A DNA stretch of 8,373 bases from Spirochaetaceae bacterium (GTDB taxonomy: Bacteria; Spirochaetota; Spirochaetia; Treponematales; Breznakiellaceae), in NCBI GenBank assembly GCA_031255655.1, contig JAIRSB010000002.1, positions 1-8,373 on the forward strand, in the 5' to 3' direction. Of the stretch, positions 1-5,548 are shown in pieces (the first letter of the stretch is position 1; every line of letters begins with the position of its first letter). The notes beneath the pieces were generated by a model. That model made no database searches and was not told where the DNA came from. It saw only the letters and a list, made by a program, of their open reading frames with translations. Position numbers and translations under genes: made by a program.

Positions 1-1203
1 TTTTTTGTTTCTTTTTTGTTTTTCTTTATAATATTTTTTGTTAATCAGCTGTTGCTGCTGGCACAGGATATTCTTTCAAAAAAAGTTCCGTTCCAGCAGG
101 TCGCGCTGCTTATTGTGTACTGTATTCCCAGTGTTGTCGCCCTCTCTACGCCTTACGCCACGCTGCTTGGCACTTTAATGACTATAGGGCGTATGAATAC
201 CGACAACGAAATTCTTGTAATGCTTTCTTCTGGTTTATCATACAAAAATATATTCATCCCGACTCTGCTTGTCGGTATTTTTGTTTCGCTTGTTTCTTTC
301 GGTGTGAATGATGTGCTGCTTCCGGCGGGAACTATCGAATTTTCAAAGTTATACCGGCGTATTATGGCTTCCACTCCGGCTCTGGAATTGGAATCGAATT
401 CTGTTAAGCGTTTCAAAGATACGGTGGTTATTACCGGAAACGTGTTGGGTAATAAGATTTCGGACTTGCTCATACTCGATAAAACGAGTGACGGCGAACG
501 GCGTATTATCATGGCGAAAAACGCGGAGTTTGTTGACGCTGGAGACGAGGGGCTGCGGCTGGATATGGAAAACGCTTTCATCCAATCTACGAAAGAGAGT
601 GTTCACAATGATTATGATTACGCTAAGAGTGGGCAGCTTCGCTACCGGATTGAACAGGATGATTTTATCGTGGCTGTCTCTACGATAGGGCCGCGTGAGA
701 TGAGTTCGCGTGATGTGTTGAACGAGATAAAAGATAAGCAAGATACGTTAAATTCAACTCTTTTTGACCGATATAACAGGATGTTGAGTTCCGAGCTTAC
801 GCTGGAGAGCGCTTTGCGCGGGGGGGCGAGGGGTCAGTCTTGGCCGCAGATGGGGTCCTATATGCAGAATTTTCTGCGTGAGTATCAATTGACGGCCTCG
901 CTTAAAGCTGACCGGATTCTTTCGATATGGCAGTTGGAATTTTACAAAAAGTTTTCTATTCCGTTCGGCTCGTTATGTTTTATTTTTCTTGCTGTTCCGC
1001 TTGGATTGTTGGCGAAAAAGAGCGGGCAGACGGTTGGTTTTATTTTGGGAATTATCATATCTGTCGTGTATTGGGCGCTTCTTTTGGGCGGGCAAAATAT
1101 GGGTATACGGCTTGGTTATTCCCCGTTTTGGACGATGTGGCTGCCTAACATAATCACGTTTGTAATAGGTGTGATTATGTGTGTTCAAAGGGTTAAGCGA
1201 TGA
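1..1203 (+). CDS. lptF: LptF-type lipopolysaccharide/lipid export permease, 5'-truncated by window edge
   Basis: Inner-membrane permease of the YjgP/YjgQ (LptF/LptG) family. In LPS-bearing bacteria LptF and LptG form the transmembrane part of the LptB2FG ABC exporter that pulls lipid A-core from the inner membrane into the periplasmic bridge. The frame is open from base 1, giving 400 visible residues. A TTG at 16 is an arbitrary start, because the usual N-terminal RRY-type segment is missing, so the true start lies upstream. Visible parts are the end of TM1, TM2 (about 33-58, with P-x-x-x-A-L-S-T-P), the GRMNTDNEI loop typical of the family, TM3 (about 82-102), a beta-rich periplasmic domain (about 110-225), a long polar linker (about 230-308) and three C-terminal TMs (about 320-396, including AVPLGLLAKKSG). 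The stop overlaps the next gene by 4 bp, implying translational coupling. Many treponemes have little or no classical LPS, so the cargo could be another lipid. The LptF rather than LptG assignment rests on gene order and the GRL/GRM-type loop. Confidence 0.88.
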   Translation, partial: FFVSFLFFFIIFFVNQLLLLAQDILSKKVPFQQVALLIVYCIPSVVALSTPYATLLGTLMTIGRMNTDNEILVMLSSGLSYKNIFIPTLLVGIFVSLVSFGVNDVLLPAGTIEFSKLYRRIMASTPALELESNSVKRFKDTVVITGNVLGNKISDLLILDKTSDGERRIIMAKNAEFVDAGDEGLRLDMENAFIQSTKESVHNDYDYAKSGQLRYRIEQDDFIVAVSTIGPREMSSRDVLNEIKDKQDTLNSTLFDRYNRMLSSELTLESALRGGARGQSWPQMGSYMQNFLREYQLTASLKADRILSIWQLEFYKKFSIPFGSLCFIFLAVPLGLLAKKSGQTVGFILGIIISVVYWALLLGGQNMGIRLGYSPFWTMWLPNIITFVIGVIMCVQRVKR

Positions 1204-2264
1204 TTATAGACAGGTATATGGTCAAACAGTTTATTCCCGTGTTTATCTTTTCATCGATTATGTTTATCACGCTGCTTTGTCTTATAGATTTGTTCTTGAA
1301 CCTTGTACATTATTTGAATTATGAGGCTCCGTTTTCGGATATTATGCGCGCCAGTATTTATTATATTCCAAAAAGTTTTTCACTGGCGCTTCCTATCGCT
1401 TTGTTGTTCGCTTCCGCGTATACTTTGGGCGATTTATCGGCGCGTAATGAACTGACTTCTATTGTAACATCGGGGATTCCGTTTTGGCGTTTATCATTTT
1501 CGCTCATGGTAATTGGTTTGCTGGCGTCGGTTTTCGCGTTTTTCTTTGAAGATCGTATTGTTGTTCCGACGTTCAAAGAAAAAAATATAATCACGCGCAG
1601 GCTGCGCCACCAGAAGCAGCCGGAGCAGAATTCGGATATAGTTGTTAAAACAAGGGATGGAAACCGTATTTATTCTGTCGATTATTATGACAGGGAAAAT
1701 CAGACGCTTAACGGCGTGAGTATTGTTGAGCGTGATGAAAACGGCAGTTTTGTTTTACAGATACGCGCCGCTGTCGCCCGCTGGAATGGTGACTATTGGG
1801 TTTTTAGCGGCGCGTATATTTACGAGTGGGAAAATCGTTTGCTTCGTGTTCATGATTTGCCTGAGCTTACGGATTATACTGAAGCGCCTGAGATATTCAG
1901 CAGAAGTTCTGTTGACGCTTCGGATTTATCGGCGCGGGACGCCGCGCTGCTGGTTAGGGATTTGCGTTTATCCGGTCTGCCTTATGTGAGTGCTCAGGCT
2001 GATTATTATCACCGTTTTTCTTTTTCGGCGGTGTCTTTCATCGTAATAATTCTTTCTATTTCGATGGGGGGGCGGTTTAGAAAAAATATCATGCTGATGA
2101 GTCTTTTAACTAGTCTGTCTGTGGCTGTCGTGTTTTACATAATGGAAATGCTAAGTATGATGATGGCGAAGCTGGGTTATATAAAGCCTGTGCTGGGGGC
2201 ATGGTTTCCGGTGGTATTCTTTTCGATATTGGGATTAACGATGGTCGTACACGCTAAAACGTAA
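1200..2264 (+). CDS. lptG: LptG-type lipopolysaccharide/lipid export permease
   Basis: Second YjgP/YjgQ-family permease, 354 aa and close to the usual family length, expected to pair with the upstream LptF-type protein as the membrane heterodimer driven by an LptB ATPase (not in this window). The start ATG at 1200 overlaps the previous stop (ATGA), and AAAGGG at 1187-1192 gives a ribosome site 7 nt upstream. The N-terminus IIDRYMVKQF matches the family's opening (DRY followed by TM1, about 11-35). TM2 is about 55-77, with a LGDLSARNELTS loop equivalent to the conserved GRL-x-x-x-E-L segment. TM3 is about 98-117. A beta-strand-rich periplasmic domain follows (about 125-255), then TM4-6 (about 272-350, with ISMGGRFRKN between TM4 and TM5). 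Membrane topology and both family signatures are clear. The exact substrate is inferred only. A run of seven G lies at 2066-2072, inside the codons for MGGR. Confidence 0.88.
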   Translation: MIIDRYMVKQFIPVFIFSSIMFITLLCLIDLFLNLVHYLNYEAPFSDIMRASIYYIPKSFSLALPIALLFASAYTLGDLSARNELTSIVTSGIPFWRLSFSLMVIGLLASVFAFFFEDRIVVPTFKEKNIITRRLRHQKQPEQNSDIVVKTRDGNRIYSVDYYDRENQTLNGVSIVERDENGSFVLQIRAAVARWNGDYWVFSGAYIYEWENRLLRVHDLPELTDYTEAPEIFSRSSVDASDLSARDAALLVRDLRLSGLPYVSAQADYYHRFSFSAVSFIVIILSISMGGRFRKNIMLMSLLTSLSVAVVFYIMEMLSMMMAKLGYIKPVLGAWFPVVFFSILGLTMVVHAKT

Positions 2265-2313
2265 CGCAAATTAAAAAACGTGATTAGTGGTTTCGCCGCC
2301 GTTTGGGGGAGAT

Positions 2314-3432
2314 ATGTTTGCTATCAGGAATGTGGACGCGGGTTCAAAGGCGCGGACGGGGACATTGGCGCTTCCGCACGGCGAGGTGTCCACGCCGGTT
2401 TTCATGCCTGTCGGGACGGGCGGTGCTGTTAAGGCGCTTACAAATGACGATCTTTATGAAATAGGTTTTGAAATAATTTTATCAAACACATATCATTTAT
2501 ATTTGAGGCCGGGAACGGAGGTGATAAAGGCGGCGGGCAGTCTGCATGATTTTTCCGGCTGGCGGCGTAATTATTTAACGGATTCGGGTGGTTTTCAGAT
2601 ATTCTCGTTGTCCGCTCTTCGTAAAATAAGTGAAGCGGGTGTCAAATTCCGTTCCCACATAGACGGAAGTGAGCATCTTTTATCGCCGGAAATGGTTGTG
2701 GATATTCAAGCGGCTCTAAACAGCGATATTCAGATGCAGCTTGATGTCTGCGCCAGTTACGGCGTCTCTTACCGCAAAGCGCTGGAAGCGCTTTGTGTAA
2801 CCGAAAACTGGCTTTCACGCGCCAAGCAAAGATGGCTTGAAAAACGCTCGGAGGGCTATTTGGGGCAGTTTTTCGCTATAGTTCAGGGGTCTTTTTACAA
2901 GGACTTGCGCGAACGAAGCGCGTTATCGGCGATTAAGGCGGACACGCCCGGAATAGCGATAGGCGGGCTTTCTGTCGGGGAGCCGCCGGAATTATTCGAG
3001 GAATATGTATCGTTTACAAGCGCTATTCTGCCTTACGATAAGCCGCGCTATGTTATGGGGATAGGCACGCCGGACTATATTCTTTCGGCGATAGAAAATG
3101 GAATTGATATGTTTGACTGCGTTCTGCCTACCCGTCTTGCCCGCAACGGGCAGGCTTTAACCGGACGCGGCCCGCTGCCGCTTAAAAAGCGGGAGTTCGT
3201 TTTTGATCCGCGCCCTATAGACCCGGAATGCGGCTGCAAGGTCTGTGTGAATTACAGCAGGTCTTATTTGCGTCATCTTTTTAAGTCGCGGGAAATACTT
3301 TTTTCAATGCTTGTAAGTTATCACAATTTGTATTTTTTACACGCATTGATTAAAAATGCGCGTTTAGCGATAGACGGCGGAAACTTTATGAATTACAAAA
3401 ATGATTTTTTGAAAAATTATTACGGAGGCTGA
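2314..3432 (+). CDS. tgt: queuine/preQ1 tRNA-guanine transglycosylase
   Basis: Cytoplasmic enzyme that swaps guanine 34 in the anticodon of GUN-type tRNAs (Asp, Asn, His, Tyr) for preQ1, the first tRNA-level step to queuosine. With the ATG at 2314 it is 372 aa, close to the E. coli length of 375. An in-frame GTG at 2287 would add nine residues (MVSPPFGGD) that do not look like the family; the ATG gives MFAIRN..., which aligns naturally and has GGGGGAG just upstream, though only about 2 nt away. Visible signatures: FMPVGT near residue 30, LTDSGGFQ with the base-binding/catalytic Asp about residue 90, QGSFYKDLR, IGGLSVGE, MGIGTPDYIL, and DMFDCVLPTR with the nucleophilic Asp about residue 268. 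The zinc site is C-x-C-x2-C at 306/308/311 with His 337. One variation: the segment usually written FDEC reads LDVC (about 143-146). The other active-site motifs listed are all present. The gene ends 1 nt before the next start. The preQ1 synthesis genes and queA are not in the window. Confidence 0.97.
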   Translation: MFAIRNVDAGSKARTGTLALPHGEVSTPVFMPVGTGGAVKALTNDDLYEIGFEIILSNTYHLYLRPGTEVIKAAGSLHDFSGWRRNYLTDSGGFQIFSLSALRKISEAGVKFRSHIDGSEHLLSPEMVVDIQAALNSDIQMQLDVCASYGVSYRKALEALCVTENWLSRAKQRWLEKRSEGYLGQFFAIVQGSFYKDLRERSALSAIKADTPGIAIGGLSVGEPPELFEEYVSFTSAILPYDKPRYVMGIGTPDYILSAIENGIDMFDCVLPTRLARNGQALTGRGPLPLKKREFVFDPRPIDPECGCKVCVNYSRSYLRHLFKSREILFSMLVSYHNLYFLHALIKNARLAIDGGNFMNYKNDFLKNYYGG

Positions 3433-3433
3433 T

Positions 3434-4966
3434 ATGAAATTGAATGTGTCCGGTTTTATCGTTTTTTTATTTTTTACCGCCGGAATTGCTTTTGCTGATG
3501 ATGTTCCGTCATCGGAGGAGGGGGAGGACGCTGAAGCGGCACGGCTGCGTGAAATTATAAAATATGGCACTGATAATGAAATATCAGATTTGATAAAGAA
3601 TTTACGTTCTGAAAAAATTGATTATTTGGACGAAGATCTTTTACAGCTCGCGAAAAAAACAAAAAATCAAAATATAACGCTTGGTATTTTTTCTTTTCTT
3701 GGCGAGCGTTCCCGTACCGGAATGGAAGAGCTGGCTTTGGCGATTCTTGAAAACCGCGAAAATGAAACGCCGCAAAAGATAAACGCCGCGCTGGACTATT
3801 TGAGCGCGGTAAAAGAGAAAGCGGCTATCCGCCCGATGACGGAAATCATCACTTCCGATGACACGCGCTTTGACGGCACGGCTATCAGGGCGCTTGGCAA
3901 GATACTTTACTCGGAACAGGCCACGCGGGAAGCGGCTAACAGCGGGGTAGGGGATGCCGTACGAGAGGATGTGTCCGGCGCGGCGGAGACTAGTCTGCCG
4001 GAAGCGGGCGGCATGGCGGTAGATGCCCTGCCGGAGGCGGGGCCGGCTGGTGCGGCAGATAATGCCACGCAAAACATGACGGCGGCTGTCGGCAATGAGT
4101 GGATAACGGAGATACTGATTGATTACTACAATGAGCGCGAACCTGACAGCGATACTCAACAGACGATAATCTCCGCCGTTGGCAGTTCCGGCGGCAAGGC
4201 GGCGGAGTCTTTTCTGCTGGAAATAATAAACAACGATGAGGCCAGTGTGCCGCTGCGGATGTCCGCGCTGGAGGCGGCGGCTAAAATGGGATCACCTGCC
4301 CTGCTGGAACCGACGCTTGCCGCCGTTTCCTCCGACAACCCGAACATACGCTCCGCGGCTGTCGGCGCGTTGGGAGTTTTTGACGGCGATGAAGTTGATG
4401 CGGCTATTCTCGAAAGTTTTCGCGATACATACTTCAAGACGCGCCTCGCGGCGGTGCGTGCCGTGAAAAAACGGAATCTGAAAGAGGCTATCCCGTATCT
4501 GCGTTACCGCGCTGAAAAAGACGAGGCGGCGGCGGTCAGGGAAGAAGCTGTTACCACGCTTGGTACTCTGAATGACGCTGAGGCCGACAAAGCGCTGCTG
4601 GCTCTTTTTAACAACACGAAAATCAGCGATACTTTGCGCGTTTTGTGCGCCGAGACGCTTATAAAAAATAACGCGGACGCTTATGCCGAAACGGTCATCG
4701 AAAAACTTGACGAGGCGAAGGCGCGAAAACAGACAGTTCTGTACAAAGGTTTGCTGAAAGCGATTAGTCTGGCAAAAACAAGCAAGGTTGAAACTATTAC
4801 GGCGCGTCTTTTCGCGTCAAGCGATGTGGTGGAAAAATTTTACGCGCTGGATATGACCGCGAACAACCGGTTTACGGCTTTCAAAAGCGAGGTGGAAAAA
4901 TTAACGCAGGAAAAAAATTCAACTCTTTCGCGCCGCGCGAAAAATACACTAGATAAACTTGGTTGA
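3434..4966 (+). CDS. exported HEAT-repeat protein
   Basis: Protein of 510 aa with a signal peptide (MKLNVSGFIVFLFFTAGIAFA, likely cut after AFA at residue 21), so periplasmic or otherwise extracytoplasmic. The rest is almost all helical, with repeating units of the HEAT/PBS-lyase type: S-A-L-E-A-A-A-K-M-G about 277-286, R-S-A-A-V-G-A-L-G about 306-314, T-R-L-A-A-V-R-A-V about 336-344, R-E-E-A-V-T-T-L-G about 369-377. Such solenoids usually act as binding scaffolds; no catalytic residues are apparent and the partner cannot be named. Residues about 162-221 break the pattern as an Ala/Gly/Pro-rich, repeat-poor insert with two LPEAG motifs 11 residues apart. The start has GGAGG at 3424-3428, 5 nt upstream, and follows the tgt stop by one base, so it is probably co-transcribed and coupled. 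Whether it has any link to Tgt or Lpt function is unknown. Confidence 0.88.
   Translation: MKLNVSGFIVFLFFTAGIAFADDVPSSEEGEDAEAARLREIIKYGTDNEISDLIKNLRSEKIDYLDEDLLQLAKKTKNQNITLGIFSFLGERSRTGMEELALAILENRENETPQKINAALDYLSAVKEKAAIRPMTEIITSDDTRFDGTAIRALGKILYSEQATREAANSGVGDAVREDVSGAAETSLPEAGGMAVDALPEAGPAGAADNATQNMTAAVGNEWITEILIDYYNEREPDSDTQQTIISAVGSSGGKAAESFLLEIINNDEASVPLRMSALEAAAKMGSPALLEPTLAAVSSDNPNIRSAAVGALGVFDGDEVDAAILESFRDTYFKTRLAAVRAVKKRNLKEAIPYLRYRAEKDEAAAVREEAVTTLGTLNDAEADKALLALFNNTKISDTLRVLCAETLIKNNADAYAETVIEKLDEAKARKQTVLYKGLLKAISLAKTSKVETITARLFASSDVVEKFYALDMTANNRFTAFKSEVEKLTQEKNSTLSRRAKNTLDKLG
3917..4096 (+). repeat. low-complexity insert with LPEAG double repeat inside the HEAT-repeat gene
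   Basis: The coded segment (residues about 162-221 of the HEAT protein) is rich in Ala, Gly, Pro and acidic residues and lacks the helix-pair pattern on either side. CTGCCGGAAGCGGG at 3995-4008 recurs as CTGCCGGAGGCGGG at 4028-4041, one mismatch in 14 and 33 bp apart. This gives an imperfect 11-residue tandem unit (LPEAGGMAVDA then LPEAGPAGAAD). It reads as a flexible linker between two HEAT blocks that grew by local duplication. Confidence 0.6.
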
Positions 4967-4969
4967 TTA

Positions 4970-4987
4970 GACTTTAATTAAAAAGTC
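4970..4987 (+). terminator. weak AT-rich hairpin after the HEAT-repeat gene
   Basis: GACTTT (4970-4975) pairs with AAAGTC (4982-4987) around a 6-nt AATTAA loop, 4 nt after the stop codon of the upstream gene. The position suits a terminator for the lpt-tgt operon. The stem is short and AT-rich and is followed by GCCGGAAAG instead of a T-run, so intrinsic termination is doubtful; it could equally be an mRNA 3'-end stabiliser or chance. Confidence 0.3.
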
Positions 4988-5003
4988 GCCGGAAAGTAAA
5001 AAT

Positions 5004-5042
5004 GGACTTGTTCGACAACTCAGTTAGTTGTCTCCCAAGTCT
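5004..5042. repeat. two-part inverted repeat (hairpin 1)
   Basis: Inner stem GACAACT (5014-5020) pairs perfectly with AGTTGTC (5026-5032) around the 5-nt loop CAGTT. Beyond a 3x3 internal loop, the outer stem GACTTG (5005-5010) pairs perfectly with CAAGTC (5036-5041), with a possible G-T closing pair at 5004/5042. That makes 13 Watson-Crick pairs in a 39-base span. No T-run follows on either strand, so it does not look like an intrinsic terminator. Confidence 0.75.
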
Positions 5043-5043
5043 T

Positions 5044-5064
5044 GCAAAATGCAAAGCATTTTGC
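5044..5064. repeat. perfect 9-bp inverted repeat (hairpin 2)
   Basis: GCAAAATGC (5044-5052) and GCATTTTGC (5056-5064) are perfect reverse complements with a 3-nt AAA loop. It begins 2 nt after hairpin 1. No T-run follows. Confidence 0.8.
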
Positions 5065-5078
5065 TGCTTCTAGCGGTT

Positions 5079-5103
5079 GTTGTTTAAAAACTTTCTAAAC
5101 AAC
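5079..5103. repeat. 8-bp inverted repeat (hairpin 3)
   Basis: GTTGTTTA (5079-5086) pairs with TAAACAAC (5096-5103) around a 9-nt loop, AAAACTTTC. Its right arm ends in AACAACTC, which resembles the ACAACTC in the left part of hairpin 1 (5015-5021). This hints at shared ancestry or a compound element. Confidence 0.65.
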
Positions 5104-5154
5104 TCTAATATTTGACGCGCCGTCCGGCGTTTGTAACAGCAGCCACCATACGGG

Positions 5155-5160
5155 AAGGAG
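5155..5160 (+). promoter_or_regulatory. ribosome binding site AAGGAG, unusually far from the start
   Basis: AAGGAG at 5155-5160 is close to the ideal anti-SD match but sits 13 nt before the ATG at 5174, longer than usual. There is no in-frame ATG, GTG or TTG between the upstream in-frame stop (TAA at 5096) and 5174, so the start is not in doubt. Initiation may be modest, or the AT-rich spacer may be partly looped. Confidence 0.6.
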
Positions 5161-5173
5161 AACGAATAATTTT

Positions 5174-5539
5174 ATGAAAAGATATATCACGTTTTTAATT
5201 TGTGCAGTCTCTCTTGCCACGGCATTTTTTGCCGCCGCCTGCCTCAGTTTCAAAGATCTTGAGGTGTACAAACCAGGAAGCTGGGAAGGCAGCGGTGCCG
5301 GATATAGCGGAATCATACACCTGCTCGTGGAAACAGACGCTGTTTCCATTGTTGATATCACTGTTTTGGACTATAACGATGATGTAATGATAGGCGGGGA
5401 GGCTATTTCCGAATTGAAAGAATTGATACTGGAAACGGATTCTACGGATGTGGACGCCGTAAGCGGGGCGACGCAGACCAGTGTTGGTTTCATAGACGCC
5501 GTCAACAACGCTTTGTCGAAGGCTAGAATCAAAAAATAA
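5174..5539 (+). CDS. small FMN-binding (flavinylated) lipoprotein
   Basis: Protein of 121 aa built from a lipoprotein signal and one FMN_bind domain. The signal is MKRYITF..., hydrophobic to residue 22, then AAA-Cys23; the relaxed -3 residue (Ala rather than Leu) is tolerated in spirochaetes, so lipidation at Cys23 is likely. The domain (about 36-118) shows G-S-G-A-G-Y-S-G, a V-D-I-T-V-L-D-Y strand, I-G-G-E-A-I, and D-A-V-S-G-A-T at 94-100. This D-x-x-S-G-A-T is the motif on which ApbE/Ftp flavin transferases attach FMN through a phosphoester to the Thr (here Thr100), as in NqrC/RnfG. By family knowledge such proteins carry electrons outside the cytoplasmic membrane; donor and acceptor cannot be read here and no apbE, nqr or rnf gene lies in the window. 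The next gene starts 9 nt downstream, so they are probably co-transcribed. Confidence 0.9.
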   Translation: MKRYITFLICAVSLATAFFAAACLSFKDLEVYKPGSWEGSGAGYSGIIHLLVETDAVSIVDITVLDYNDDVMIGGEAISELKELILETDSTDVDAVSGATQTSVGFIDAVNNALSKARIKK

Positions 5540-5548
5540 AACTGCCGC

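Larger units (their letters stand above)
4967..5173. other. hairpin-rich intergenic region
   Basis: No gene is supported here; small frames in it lack starts or ribosome sites. From left to right it holds an AT-rich hairpin (4970-4987), a two-part stem (5004-5042), a perfect 9-bp hairpin (5044-5064), an 8-bp hairpin (5079-5103), then a GC-rich stretch (about 5115-5130, weak CGCC/GGCG stem) and a strong purine ribosome site at 5155-5160. The only promoter-like pair I can see is weak: TTGTTT at 5080-5085 and TCTAAT at 5104-5109 with an 18-nt spacer, which overlaps the third hairpin. No FMN riboswitch consensus is present. Confidence 0.7.

Noticed and set aside
2287..2313. Upstream GTG start extending Tgt by nine residues
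   Set aside because: No ribosome site precedes it, the extra residues are unlike the family, and the ATG at 2314 gives a natural Tgt N-terminus and length.
3995..4041. LPEAG motifs as sortase-like sorting signals
   Set aside because: They lie mid-protein, lack a following hydrophobic helix and basic tail, and the organism appears to be diderm.
3641..4159. 172-codon minus-strand frame opposite the HEAT-repeat gene
   Set aside because: It is the antisense of a well-supported gene, with Arg-rich composition and no ribosome site or recognisable domain.
4967..5173. FMN riboswitch ahead of the FMN-binding protein
   Set aside because: The conserved RFN-element core sequences are absent; the hairpins are simple nested or adjacent stems, not a multi-way junction.
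5095..5361. 88-codon minus-strand frame across the hairpin region and the FMN-lipoprotein gene
   Set aside because: It mostly mirrors the real gene and has no supporting ribosome site or family resemblance.
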